Positions 20,101 through 30,931 are shown, counted from the first letter of the stretch. The stretch is DNA of 64,000 nucleotides from Phytopythium helicoides (GCA_024867545.1 JANFNE010000038.1:124001-188000); one strand, 5' to 3'. The notes: generated by a model from the sequence alone, not told the origin. A program made the numbers and translations.

Positions 20101-22960
20101 TGCACACTCACCTGTAGTGGGTTCTAGTGAGCGCTTATGTGCTGTTGCAATAAAAAAGAAGATGGGAGACCGCCGATATTCCACCGACAACTGGAACCCT
20201 GTAGAATTTGAACGACACCTTAATTTTCTCCGGGATCTAGCAGAGTCGTTTGAAGCTGCAACCGGATCTAACGTTGAGCGTGAGCGAAGATCACATGAAG
20301 CGTTAGATTCTGTTCAAGATACACACGAACTCGCTGAACAAAGCAAGCGCTCTGAAGTACGATCTCCAGGTAATGTGGAATCCGATGCTCTTGATGTCTC
20401 AATTCCATCGATAGAAAAAGCGACCGAAGACAAGGATTTTCCCTCCACCTCTGTTCGGCTGCTTGGTTTGGGCCGCATTTACAGTGGTGCCATTCAATCC
20501 GCCATTACTTCATATGGAGATAATCTGGCATTTAATGGCGGTGGTCCGTTTCCTGTGGCAATTTATGGGTTCTCAGGAGACACCATTGGTGTTTTGGAGA
20601 TAAAAATTGACAGAAATCCTTGTGATCTACCTCAGTCTGCACGACGAATGAGCCATAGTCTTTCTTTTCGGTCGCCAAGAGCATCGCAGACTGGCAGAAA
20701 TATAACAAAGTCAGCCTCGATTCAGATTAAAATCATAATGCTACGTCTAAAAGCGGGAGGATACGACTCACACTCAAGGAAGACGTGGCTCACACTGAAG
20801 ATCATTCCTGACACTCTGGATCCCAACACTGAAGTGGTGTCGAAACGTATACGAATTCACAGCGCAACTTCATCTACTACAGCTGAAAAGGGCTCGATGC
20901 ATTCTTTCGAATTGAACGGTATGATTGACCTGCAAACGCCAAGTTCCATCATTGCTGAAGTATGGGGATATACCTCACTTGATGGAGCCGTGTTGCGGCG
21001 GCAGCCAGTTGAACCATTTGAGATATTACCTGCACAGGTTGGATTTTACTTGTCGATTGATACCTTCGAACGGGAATCCGATGGTATATATCGCCCCGTA
21101 CCCATCAAATCTGATGGCACACTGAGGTTGACCTGTGGGCATGCTCGCCGCCTAAATATTCGTTTAACGCAATCGGACCTCTTCCCGTTTGTGCTGTCAA
21201 AAATTCGACGTATTGCCATCTCCTCGCCAAGGCGCCTTGATGTGACGGAACTTATGTGCGATGACATTCACCTTGGGCCTGGAAACAGCGTCATGAAGAC
21301 AGTCCAGCAATTTGATGGTATTCATCACTTTGACGCGCTTGAAGAACAGGGCACTGATTGTGGCATTTCTGGTGATGAAGGGGATAGCTTGGCAGTTGAA
21401 TCAAAGCTGATGCCATCATGGCAGACATTGCATTTCCGAGCTGATAGTACTGTGGATGTAGCGAGTCGGTCTGTCAGTGCAGTATTAAAGTGGGACCAGC
21501 AAGGAGAACAGCCCGACCCTGACGGGAAGCGATCGATGTACAAGGTTATAGTTGTGCTGTCAACCACTAGGTCAAGCGCTCCGATCATAATATCAAAAGC
21601 TCTTGTCGCTAAGTTTAGTGCGCCTTCAGTTAGCGCAAGCAAGCGCTTCAAGCGTGAAATGGACATTTCTAAATCACCATGGTGGACGCGTGACAGTTTC
21701 AGCCGCAACTTTCGGCTAGGTACTTGGTACTCAGCAGATATCCCTGTTAGTCCAAGTGAAGGCGATCTTGTTGTCGAGGAAGATACACTAGACAACCAGA
21801 TTTCGGATGATTCAAAGCTTCTTGCTTCTGAAGAGGATACCAATAGATTGAGCGAGGATGTCGAGCTTGATAGTAAAATCAATGCGCATATCAAGAACTC
21901 ACGCCGAATGGAGCTTGGGCTAGAGCTTGAACGTGTGCGGCAGTTGGTTTGGATGATGCTCCGAGATGGCAACACTGCGTCACTTAACTCGGCTAAACCT
22001 GGGGCTGGGAGCAATAAATGTCAAGACGATGAAATGCGTGGACCAGAACTAATGGTAGATCACGTGAATGCTCAGCTCCAGAAACTTCGTAATCTCAACC
22101 AATCCGCAAGTCCAGCTGATTGTCTGGAGCTTCCTGGGGCGGATGGAAGAACTGCCCTTTTCCTACGCTTTACATCGAAACCGAGTATCATTATAGACCT
22201 GGTTGACGGGAGTGTAGCATCAAAAGGATGTGGTGCACCTCCATCAATTACAGATAACGCTAGCGGACAAAGAGTCAAGATTGACACTTTCTACTCGGGG
22301 TACTATGCTGCAGAGTCAAGTGATTATGGCGCATATGATGATGAAAACAGCAGAGCTTTGAGCGGTTATCTTATGCTATCAGTGTCTCAGTCTCCGGACG
22401 AAGCCGCAGCAGCTCTTGTTGCGCCGTACCCCTCCCGCAAGAAACCTGTTGGTCGTCACAGTATAACCAAACTTCATGGAACGAAAGAATCGCCAAAGAG
22501 CTGGCAGCGCCAATGGTTTGTTCTCCGACGACCGTTCTTGTATGCATATGAAAGTATCGAGCGGAAGGTGTTGAGGGGTGTGCTGGACGTTTCGAGCTGC
22601 CAAGTGGTGGCCCCGCCGTCATCTCACCAAACTTCAATTTCTGCGAAGTACATGCCTTCTTCACTGAGTTCAAGCGCCGGTAACGGAAGTGTGAGCAGTG
22701 GACGCTCGTGGGTGATGGCTGAGGTGCCAGAAGGCACAGGACCAGGCTTAATGCCCTTCTCATTCCGACTTATAAAAATGTCAGGGGCGAGCGATGGAAA
22801 GAACAAGGCAAGAAGTGTCATGTGGACGCTGCAAGCATCAACAGCAGCTGAAATGCAGGCATGGCTGGCAGGAATTGAGCCTTTCAAGGTTCAAAGCACA
22901 GGGGCAGAGGCTAATCACTTTGCGATTTCTACGGGCCGAAGCGTCAACGAAGAAAACTAG
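17103..22960 (+). CDS. Kinesin-3 family motor with FHA and PH domains
   Basis: Seven exons join in frame: 17103-17855, 17930-18316, 18381-18520, 18601-18679, 18748-18783, 18846-19815 and 19881-22960, giving 1,814 residues. The motor (about 35-490) has the P-loop [13 protein letters not shown], switch [14 protein letters not shown] and switch [13 protein letters not shown] short coiled coil ([16 protein letters not shown]) is followed by an FHA domain (about 600-800), which is interrupted by the last intron. A large conserved tail ends in a PH domain (about 1650-1790; [19 protein letters not shown]). Motor-FHA-PH is the order of KIF1A/UNC-104 cargo transporters, which move vesicles along microtubules with PH-phosphoinositide binding. 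The introns are 62-80 bases and crowd into the motor's second half. Confidence 0.9.
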
Positions 22961-23090
22961 ATGATGCGAAACACATGTATATTCAGTGGACTGCTTTCCA
23001 GTCAAAGACCAAGTCCAGGAACATAATAGAAGAGTAGCATTGGGTAATTGACTTCACAAATACATTAAATGATGGTTGTCGCGCTCTTAA

Positions 23091-23672
23091 TCACAACGCA
23101 AGGCCATATACCTGAAGCACCACCGAGATTGTGGCATTTTCCCACGATACAGAGCAGAGCCCTTGATACACCAAACCCATCAGTTCACAGTGACGGTCCT
23201 TGTGGAGCAACCAAACCCACCATCAGATTTCTCATCCCAGAACGCGCAGCTATTGTCACGGACACGACTATTCGTTCAGGCAGTGGTAGTATCCTGGCGA
23301 GATGAAGCCACAAACCTGCTGACTTCAAGACCACCTCCCTTCCGCTGCTTGATGAAGCAGGTGACAATGTACTTGAAGTTCTAGGTTCATCCTCGTAAGA
23401 ATCAAACAAAACAATCGTGAAATCTATCAGCTTACTGGGCAAAGCTGACGAAGATCATTGACGCAGGCCGTGGTCATGGTGTTGATCCAGTCGTTCACCT
23501 ACCGATTCTGTTAGTTCACGGCATAACTATCGACTTTCTACTATTGTGGGAAGCTGACTACCTTGGCGTGGTCATATGCATTCCCTTCAAGTGAGGAAAG
23601 CACAGCATCTTGCAGAACCGCAGTCACCTCGTCCTTGATGAGCAGGAAGTCGAAGCACGTGGCTGGAGGCAT
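23091..23672 (-). CDS. DYNLT1: Tctex-type dynein light chain, five small exons
   Basis: No long frame exists; I assembled exons 23562-23672, 23436-23498, 23316-23380, 23221-23249 and 23091-23161, with GT-AG introns of 63, 55, 66 and 59 bases. The product is 112 residues, the normal Tctex1 length. It shows the family pattern DEVTAVLQDAVLSSL, GNAYDHAKVNDW, FKYIVTCFIKQRKGGGLEV, SSCAFWDEKSDG, SVSWENATISVV and a final VYGLAL. This chain is a subunit of cytoplasmic or axonemal dynein that joins the intermediate chains and cargo. It lies convergent to the kinesin gene, 130 bases from its stop codon. An additional 5' exon cannot be excluded. Confidence 0.85.
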
Positions 23673-23865
23673 TTTGCGATACGACTTGTGGAAGAAGAAA
23701 AAAGTAGTGACTTTTCACCAAGTGACTGTGTCCGACTGTGATGCTTCGAAGACTCTTTCCGTCTGGGGGCGTCCGTTGCGTGAGATCTAGGGTCGTGGCG
23801 ATGGGGCACCAAAAGATTCTGCCGCATTGATCCAGATGATTCGTGCTCGCATTCGTGGAAATACC

Positions 23866-24528
23866 ATGTGCCAGCAAGTGCTTCTACTCACGTGCGTGAG
23901 AGTCGTTGCGCGCCGATGCCAGGCGCAAATCGCTTGCCAAGAAACGTGGGAGAGAGTCGAGGCGTTCGTCGATGGACCTGAGCGATGGTGCTGTTTGAAG
24001 ACAACGTCCGCGCTAACCTTTGATTCTTCGATTGAAAGTATGGCGCTTGACAAGGCGATGAAGACTGCTGCTGCACGAGGACTCTTCCATATCGTAAAAT
24101 GGCTCCATCATTACTTTCCCACTCGCACGAGTCGAGAGGTTAAAGCGTCTCGAGATGTGATGGATCTGGCTGCAACCCATGGACACTTCAACGTTGTGCA
24201 TTTCCTGCAATCATATCGCTCAGAGGGTTGTTCGGTCAAGGCAATGGATGGAGCAGCCACCAACGGGCATCTTGCTGTTGTCAAATACCTCTTCATGGCA
24301 AGAACAGAAGGCTGTTCATCGGCTGCATTTGACGGTGCCGCTCGTCGAGGTGATTTGAGATTGCTCAAGTTACTTCATCAACACTACCGGGATGCTGGTG
24401 GGATAACAGTCGCGGGAGCACAGTCAGCTCTCTATTTCTATAGCCCAAAGTTACGCAGGTGGCTCCTGAAGCATTATCGGGATGTTGTGCTGCACACGCG
24501 CCTTACCATGGGGTGCTACATGGGATAG
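23866..24528 (+). CDS. Short-repeat ankyrin family protein 3
   Basis: The conserved start MCQQVLLLTCVRVVARR lies at 23866 within a frame open from 23827. The protein of 220 residues has the cap (C-x4-ERVEAFVDGPERW), then ALDKAMKTAAARGLFHIVKWLH, three EGC..A.DGAA units (SEGCSVKAMDGAATNGHLAVV) and the closing GDLRLLKLLHQHYRD with LRRWLLKHYRDVV. It is shorter than gene 1 by one unit. Codon use and sequence are closest to gene 1, with which it shares whole-unit identity (GCSVKAMDGAATNG), so the two are likely products of local duplication around the kinesin gene. Confidence 0.75.
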   Translation: MCQQVLLLTCVRVVARRCQAQIACQETWERVEAFVDGPERWCCLKTTSALTFDSSIESMALDKAMKTAAARGLFHIVKWLHHYFPTRTSREVKASRDVMDLAATHGHFNVVHFLQSYRSEGCSVKAMDGAATNGHLAVVKYLFMARTEGCSSAAFDGAARRGDLRLLKLLHQHYRDAGGITVAGAQSALYFYSPKLRRWLLKHYRDVVLHTRLTMGCYMG

Positions 24529-24950
24529 CAACCGAGCCCGCCAAGTTATAACGCTCTCCTTACTACCAACACTTCAGGGCCGCAATGTGATTCAGGAGTA
24601 GTGAAGGTGGAGTCACAGCAAATGGTGCGGGCTCAGTTCTGCGAGCCAATGAAGAGGAGGTGTTCAAATGGACCGCGAAACACTCCAAGGAGCTATTTTG
24701 TAGGCAGTATGTGTCGTGAGACCCGCGAACGCGCTGACATCGCCGAGGGTATTGACAGTAAATAACATAGGATGACGATGACCATATGATTAGTTCATTT
24801 GCTGTCGTATGCCAGAGACGTGGACGCATACGTCTCATTCTCGCAGCACCATGGTCGATGGCTAATCAACACCAGTGCCTCTGCGTCATGTTGTCATTCC
24901 CAAACTTACGCATTAGCAACAACGACAAAAGCATCCCCGGACGCAAGGTC
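24529..24950. other. Intergenic stretch before sirtuin copy C
   Basis: No gene seen. The frame of copy C is open back to 24786, but that extra peptide (MISSFAVVCQRRGR) is not shared with copies A and B and is probably leader. Confidence 0.45.
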
Positions 24951-26729
24951 ATGGTGCAGAACTCTCGCTACGCCACGTTGGTCCGCTCCATCGGCAAGAC
25001 GTTGCTGACCGAAGGAGGCTACTCGCTACGGCACCTTCAGCACTCGACGAGTGCCGAGATGCGCGACATTGTACAGCACTTGTTGGTGGTGCGACCTCCT
25101 CCAGACGACTCGGTCGACACAATTGCAGAAGAGGAATTGTACAGGAATGTGGACGAACTCCTCGCTATCGAGCGCAAACGAGAACCGGTCGTGGACGCAC
25201 ATGCACTGCCTGTAATCACACAAGAGCCCACGTCGACGTACCACAAGATCGCACTGTGGAAGGGAGACATCACCACTCTCGACGCCACCGCCATCGTCAA
25301 CGCCGCCAACTCGGCGCTGCTCGGATGTTTCCAGCCAACACACCGCTGCATCGACAACGTCATCCACTGCAAGGCGGGTCCGCGACTGCGAACTGCGTGC
25401 AACGAGATCATGGAGCAGCAGGCGGTGGAGGAGCCAGCAGGGAGCGCCAAGATCACGCCTGGGTTCTCGCTGCCGTCCAAGTATGTGATCCACACGGTTG
25501 GCCCTCAGCTGCGTCGTGGTGCGTCACCGTCTGCTCGCGACTGCGAGGAGCTGCAGTCGTGCTACACGAGTTCTCTGGACCTGCTGCTGAAGGAGACTGG
25601 TCGCTCGAATGATCCGGTGTCGATCGCATTCCCGTGTATCTCGACGGGTCTGTTCGCTTTTCCTATCGAGAAGGCAGTGCCGCTTGCCGTGAGTGCGGTG
25701 GTGGAGTGGTTGCAGACGCACTCGTCCGACACGGAGGCGTGGAAAGTGATCTTCAACACGTTTTCGGACCGGGACTACGAGTTGTACAAGCATCATTTGG
25801 AGAATGTGGAGGGCGGTATCGTGATTCCTCCGCCGCCGATGGATGCGTCTATCCAGAAGGCACTTGATATTGTGAAGGATGCGGACTATTTGTTGATTGC
25901 TGCAGGTGCTGGTCTCTCTGCTGCTGCTGGACTGGACTACACATCGGAGGAAGTATTTGACAAATTCTTCCCAAACGTTCGTAACGCGCTGCCCACGTTC
26001 CGGACCATGTACAACTCTATTGCATACACGGACTGGAGACCAGCTTTGCTGTGGGGCTACATGTTCAAGCAGATGAATATTGTTCGGTACAATTGGACCA
26101 AGTACCGCACAGCTCCAACCTACGATCGTCTTCACACGATTCGTAACCACTTCGAGAGCAAATCGCCAGGATCGACTTTCATCAAGACGAGCAACGTGGA
26201 CGGAATGTTTGAGCAGGAAGGATTCCCACTAGACTCTATCTATGTCATGCAGGGTTCGTACGACCGCCTCCAGTGCACTCGCCCATGCCGGCAAGATAGT
26301 ATCTGGGATGCCAAGCCTTTCATGGAGAAGGCGCTCCAGAGTTTCAATCCCGAAACGTACGAGATTGATGACCCAGAGGCAATCCCCAAATGCCTCAACT
26401 GTGGCGGGCCCATGTATCTACACGTCCGTGAAGACGATTCCTTCCTGCAGGTTGTGCTTGACGGCATGAAGAAAGTGTACGAGAAGTGGCTCGAGTCCGT
26501 GCTAGAACGCGTCGAGAAGGACGGAAAGAAATTCGCAATCCTTGAGATTGGAGTTGGGTTCAACACCCCAGGAGTGATCCGGATTCCCGACGAGCGCATC
26601 GCGATGCAGGACGGCGTTTCACTCATCCGCATCAATGGGAAGAACCCAGAAATCCCAATGGCGACAAACGGCGTAAGCGTGCGCTACGAGGCGAACGCTC
26701 CACTAGACTACATTGCTGCGAATCTATAA
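24951..26729 (+). CDS. Zinc-type macrodomain fused to class M sirtuin, copy C
   Basis: From ATG 24951 (MVQNSRYATLV) the protein has 592 residues with the same domain order as A and B: helical N terminus, macrodomain with VNAAN and GCF-x2-TH-x-C, sirtuin with GAGLS, TSN-V-D, MQG and two Cys pairs (C-x3-C, CLNC). From about 25077 to 25949 the DNA is almost the same as in A and B. Before and after this tract it is clearly different, for example EEVFDKFFPNVRNALPTF against EEVMKKFHPNIRKIIPSF. The 5' leader is unrelated to that of A and B, so this copy may be expressed differently. It is followed after 156 bases by the convergent lyase gene. Confidence 0.87.
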   Translation: MVQNSRYATLVRSIGKTLLTEGGYSLRHLQHSTSAEMRDIVQHLLVVRPPPDDSVDTIAEEELYRNVDELLAIERKREPVVDAHALPVITQEPTSTYHKIALWKGDITTLDATAIVNAANSALLGCFQPTHRCIDNVIHCKAGPRLRTACNEIMEQQAVEEPAGSAKITPGFSLPSKYVIHTVGPQLRRGASPSARDCEELQSCYTSSLDLLLKETGRSNDPVSIAFPCISTGLFAFPIEKAVPLAVSAVVEWLQTHSSDTEAWKVIFNTFSDRDYELYKHHLENVEGGIVIPPPPMDASIQKALDIVKDADYLLIAAGAGLSAAAGLDYTSEEVFDKFFPNVRNALPTFRTMYNSIAYTDWRPALLWGYMFKQMNIVRYNWTKYRTAPTYDRLHTIRNHFESKSPGSTFIKTSNVDGMFEQEGFPLDSIYVMQGSYDRLQCTRPCRQDSIWDAKPFMEKALQSFNPETYEIDDPEAIPKCLNCGGPMYLHVREDDSFLQVVLDGMKKVYEKWLESVLERVEKDGKKFAILEIGVGFNTPGVIRIPDERIAMQDGVSLIRINGKNPEIPMATNGVSVRYEANAPLDYIAANL

Positions 26730-26884
26730 ATGCCAAACAAGAAAGTTGGGTTTTGCTTTCATGATTGTTGATATCATTCTGCTGTTTTAGCCAGAAGAAC
26801 TTGAAAGTCTGCGATCCTTTTGTAGCTACGACCTCGCTCAACCGATAACGATGCCACAGACATGCGGAGCTCACAGAACAGGAC

Positions 26885-28522
26885 TTACACGAGCTCGAGA
26901 GCGTCAAACGCAACAGAAGCAGACAGGAACGTCTCGTCAGGATCCGTCGAGCCACTGGCAATTGTGAGCGCGATCGTGTTGGTGCCCGTGACGAGATGTG
27001 CAGCTGGAATGACGTACTCGTAAACCACATAGTTACCGACAGTGACACCACGAGTGATGCCGCGAGTCTCCACAGCGTACGATGCTGGGGTGCTCGGTGT
27101 GTAGTCATCGTTGACGGTGATACTATTGCGACCGCTGTTCTGTGCGATCGTCACGCCGATGCGAAGAGTACGCTGCTGGGATGCCTGAGCCTCAGTTAGC
27201 GAAAACGACAGCGTGATCTGCTCATTCGCAGCACGGAACTGCGCCATCGGGAAGCTGCTGTCATCGTCCGTACCCGGCTCGAATGAGATTGACTTCCATG
27301 TCGACATGGCCACATCGCTCGGGTGCATCGTGTGGATCTTGTCGGAGTTGAGGAATCCATCCGGCGAGCCATCCCATTTGCCAATGCGCCAGATCGGACT
27401 CGTCGCGATCTGGTACGTCACGGTGGCCGTCACCGACGTCTTCGCACCCTTGGTGACCGTGACAGTGCTCGTGCCGACAGCGAGCTGCGTCTTGTACACC
27501 GTCATGTTGTAAGTACCGGGAAGCATCATTGGAGATGTAAACGAGGTGCTGCCAGAGGCAACCTTCACCCAGTACTGCGCGTCCGAGTTCGACCATGCAA
27601 CCACAACATCGTCCGAGCCCAACACACTGTTCGAGTCCTTGATGGTCCCCGCGATACTCCCACGACCAGTGTCTGCCACAAACCCAGTCAGCGACAGGCT
27701 CTGGAAAAAGTCAAAGTCCACGTCCGTAGTCGCCGGCGCACTACCCGACGTGAACTTGACTGCGTAGGGACCGTGGAAGCCGTAGCGGTAGTTTTCGGTG
27801 CGCGTATGGTCCGAGTTCATGTAGAAGGTGAGTTCGTTGGCAGTGTCGATCTTGTTGTTGATGTCGCGGAAGAACGGTCCACCGATCGACGTCTCGTATG
27901 CCTGATCCGGGATGATGAAGTACACACCTGCGTTGATACTGGTGCTGTGGACTCCGTGGACGTGGTCGTCGATGTGAGCGACTCCCGAGTAGAACTTGGA
28001 GCGAGTGGTGCCATTACTGAGCTCGAAGACATCCTCTGCTTCAATCGCCGTAGCTGTGGTCGAGTCGTAAGTGGCTTGATAGACGCCTGCGTCCATGACG
28101 GAACGGTCCATACGGACGAGGAATCGGAGCTCAGGGAGGCTTGTGTCAGTCGAGTATGTGCCCATGTAGATGGCATTCTCTCCTGAGCGGAAGAGGAAGT
28201 ACTGCGTCGTGGCGGAGGCCTCACACGTCACCTGGATCGTGTCATCGTCGTCATCCAGGCTTAGCGTGGTAATGCTGGCCGTGAGCGATCCGAGGCCCGA
28301 GTTGACTTGCGTATGCTGGGACTTGTACTGCAGCTCGTTGCCGTTGAGCTGCATGCTCGTGATGTCGCACGTGGACTGCGCCATCTTGATTTGCAAGCCA
28401 GCACCCGAGGAGATGATCCACGTACTTGAGCTGGACGTGTAGCCGAAGGAAGCCGTGGCCGCATCCGCCACTGCCGCAAAGAGGGCCGCGATGGCTGGCA
28501 CTGCGAATAACCTCATTTGCAA
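26885..28522 (-). CDS. Secreted rhamnogalacturonan lyase, PL4 family, copy A
   Basis: A single exon of 545 codons with signal peptide MRLFAVPAIAALFAAVADA (Met3 fits best as start). The full PL4 layout is visible: a super-beta-sandwich catalytic domain to about residue 255, a fibronectin-like domain near 290-375 (GRGSIAGTIKDSN) and a C-terminal jelly-roll carbohydrate-binding domain (WRIGKWDGSPDGFLN to FDALEL). The probable catalytic Lys lies in TRSKFYSG and the His in MNSDHTRTENY, by comparison with the Aspergillus enzyme. Such lyases cleave the rhamnose-galacturonate backbone of pectin by beta-elimination outside the cell. The gene is paired with a near-identical copy 4.7 kb away. Confidence 0.92.
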   Translation of the reverse strand: MQMRLFAVPAIAALFAAVADAATASFGYTSSSSTWIISSGAGLQIKMAQSTCDITSMQLNGNELQYKSQHTQVNSGLGSLTASITTLSLDDDDDTIQVTCEASATTQYFLFRSGENAIYMGTYSTDTSLPELRFLVRMDRSVMDAGVYQATYDSTTATAIEAEDVFELSNGTTRSKFYSGVAHIDDHVHGVHSTSINAGVYFIIPDQAYETSIGGPFFRDINNKIDTANELTFYMNSDHTRTENYRYGFHGPYAVKFTSGSAPATTDVDFDFFQSLSLTGFVADTGRGSIAGTIKDSNSVLGSDDVVVAWSNSDAQYWVKVASGSTSFTSPMMLPGTYNMTVYKTQLAVGTSTVTVTKGAKTSVTATVTYQIATSPIWRIGKWDGSPDGFLNSDKIHTMHPSDVAMSTWKSISFEPGTDDDSSFPMAQFRAANEQITLSFSLTEAQASQQRTLRIGVTIAQNSGRNSITVNDDYTPSTPASYAVETRGITRGVTVGNYVVYEYVIPAAHLVTGTNTIALTIASGSTDPDETFLSASVAFDALELV

Positions 28523-29162
28523 AATTGCAATTGGGACTTACCAGTGCTCTGCAATGGGAGAAAAAAAAAATGAATGGCATGGCAAGCAGTGTAGAGTGGA
28601 GGATTGCGATTGATAGCTAGTGATGTGTCAGTCGGGAAGTGGCAGACGCTGCTTCAACGCCGCGGCGGACGATGCCAGTATCAACATACTCAGCGAAATG
28701 ACGAGATCAGCAGTGGTACGTTACACACCGAATCGGGCGGCTATACACACAGTGCAACGAGCTCCTGCACTCCAGAGCTCCGACAGCCGCAAGTTGGAGT
28801 GCGTGGCTTCCAGCTGGTCGAGTGGTCATGTGCAAGTCCGATCTCGGTGATGCTGCTAATGATAATCACGCCACAAATACGATGATGACCAAATGGACAC
28901 GGTGGGATGGCGTATTGTGAGATTTGCGGACGAGCGCTTGTCCTGCTTTTCAAGGCGACCAAGGCACTTCGATAACGCGACTTGTTCTTGTCCGGACAAA
29001 TGCGAGATGTTAGGTCATGCAAAGGCGAAAAGTTGTTGTAATCTCCTTCATAATGTGCAGTACGACGGGTTTTCTTTCGATGTTATTGTCTGCCTGCAAG
29101 CTTGCCTTGTCGGAAAGCGACTACCACGAGTTTTCACACCGCTTAAATTTATTCTTGCCCTC
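28523..29162. other. Intergenic region upstream of lyase copy A
   Basis: An A-run occurs at 28561-28570. No gene or recognisable element was seen; it should contain the lyase promoter. It ends at the inverted sirtuin fragment at 29163. Confidence 0.45.
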
Positions 29163-29265
29163 TTGAGGCATTTCGATGCGATTGCCTCTGGGTCATCGAT
29201 CTCGTACGTTTCAGGATTGAAACTTTGGCGTGTCTTCTCCATGAAAGGCTTGGCATCCCAGATAC
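29163..29265 (-). pseudogene. Sirtuin gene fragment, inverted
   Basis: On the minus strand this encodes WDAKPFMEK, then SFNPETYEIDDPEAI and KCLK, closely matching the inter-zinc-pair segment of copy C (26302-26400), with a three-base insertion before the second Cys pair and loss of the second Cys. No start or further domain is attached. It is a remnant of a copy C-like gene; its partner piece is at 30978. Confidence 0.7.
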
Positions 29266-29554
29266 AAAACACTGTAGATGGGCCGCCGAAGATATGACAC
29301 AGCACGATCTCTCTCAAGGTGAGTTGTTGTTCACGCAAAGCTAATTGCACCATCGAGTTGCCGGTTTGAACTTCGCTCAAATCCGAAAGTGCTCACATTA
29401 TCTTGACTATCTCAGATGGTCCATAGCTTATGATCAGTGCTGGACCCTTTGAGCATCACATCTGATAGGGCTCCTTCCCGATCATCCCTCCCTCTAGCAA
29501 CAGAGGTGCCACATCGCACTCACTACAAACACATTTTCAGACCGCCTGCCTCAA

Positions 29555-30931
29555 ATGTGCGAGAGTTCAAGGGTGGACGCAAGCCTCAATGAGCTGCTCG
29601 AATTCACGGACGCCCTGGCCGCCGACATTCCCGAACTGCGCACTGGAGACGCTGCTTTGGACGAGCTGGAGAAAGAAGCGCCGATTGTTGAGCTGAGGCC
29701 CTCACCAAACCCGAACAGGATCTCAAACGAAGGAGACCGAGTCGATGACGTCGCCGTGAATGGGAATGAAAAGACGGCGCTGACCGCAAGTGAAAAGCAG
29801 CAGCGAGTCCGAGAGAGGGAGAGAGCCAAGTACCGCCGAAGAAAGGTCCGTCTCGCGTTCCACGGCAGCTCCATATTTCCGTTGCGCTGACGACTCGCAT
29901 GACGTGTGCTTTGACAACAGGAGAAGGTCGTGGGCCTGAAAGAGCAGGTCGCCGCGCTCGAGCAGCAACTGAAGATCATGTCAGATCCAACGATGGCGCC
30001 AACAGCTCAATTTTGTGATGGAGCGCTCGTCGTTGAGGACACAAGGACACAAGGACACGGAAGCCGACGGGATCAGCTGCAGGCGCTGTATCTGAAGGCG
30101 ATGCAGGCCAAGACGCTACTACGGAGCGAGAACACACAGCTACGGAAGAAGTTCCGAGAGGCTTCACAGCGCATGGTGCTGCTCTCAGACCTCTTGAAGA
30201 CGGAGCACAAGCTGTACATTGCGCACGCGTCGTATTTTCGATTGTTGAAACCTCTGTCTCGTCAGACATGCTTGGAGCTGAGCAGCAACGTACTCAAGAT
30301 GATGCCTGCTTTTGAGGATGAGCTGTCTCGTGTATCTGCTGTAAGTAGTTTGGCAGGCTGGCGAGGGAAGCGGTTTGTGGACGGCAAGTTGTTTAAGTTT
30401 GCACTGGACAAGACTTATCGCTGGTTCAATGCTCAAAAGCTCCTATCGATGTCTTGGTCTAACATTGTGGACCCGGGGAAACTCGAGAAGATGTATTCGC
30501 CAGATATGGATATGCGTGTGCGACTAGTGCAAAAGATCGACGACGATAATTACGTCTTCTTGGAGGAGACACGATCGACAAATCCGGGAGACAACGGTGC
30601 CCTCGTGAAAACTGCCGTTTTATTTTCAAAAATCAAAACCGAAAGAGGGTATCGGATGTACTTCCTAAATCTCGACCGAAGACAGATCGAGTTGGAGGAG
30701 CGCTCTACGGGCGAGTCAGTGAAGCTTGAGAGCGAGATGTGGATCTCAAAGGAGCAGGTTGCGTGGGTGGATATCGAAGTCATCGATGGCGAGACTGTCA
30801 GACAAAGGTTTCGCGGAATGATCCCGACTATCGGAGCCAGTGCGTACTTCTGGATGTCGGAAATTGTGATGGTGTGTCTTCGTTGCGAGGTATTTACTCT
30901 CGGACCTTCCTTTCGAGTGGCATCTTCATGA
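29555..30931 (+). CDS. Oomycete-type bZIP transcription factor
   Basis: Exons 29555-29845 and 29921-30931 join in phase 0 (75-base intron), giving 433 residues. The acidic N terminus is followed by the basic region RVRERERAKYRRRK, which the intron ends, and a leucine zipper (VVGLKEQVAALEQQLKIM). The usual bZIP Asn is not visible in the basic region, as in the YRRRK-type bZIPs of oomycetes. The 250-residue C-terminal region has aromatic-rich strands and YFLNLDRRQIELEE, resembling the START-like tail often attached to such proteins. The last 15 codons (FTLGPSFRVASS) look non-conserved and stop just before the sirtuin fragment at 30978, so the 3' end may have been cut by that rearrangement or hold an unrecognised GTGTGT intron. 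Confidence 0.75.

Noticed and set aside
27323..28186. 287-codon plus-strand frame opposite lyase copy A (and its twin at 32029-32892)
   Set aside because: Antisense shadow of the lyase; Arg/Val/Asp-rich with no domain, and open only because of codon bias in the real gene.
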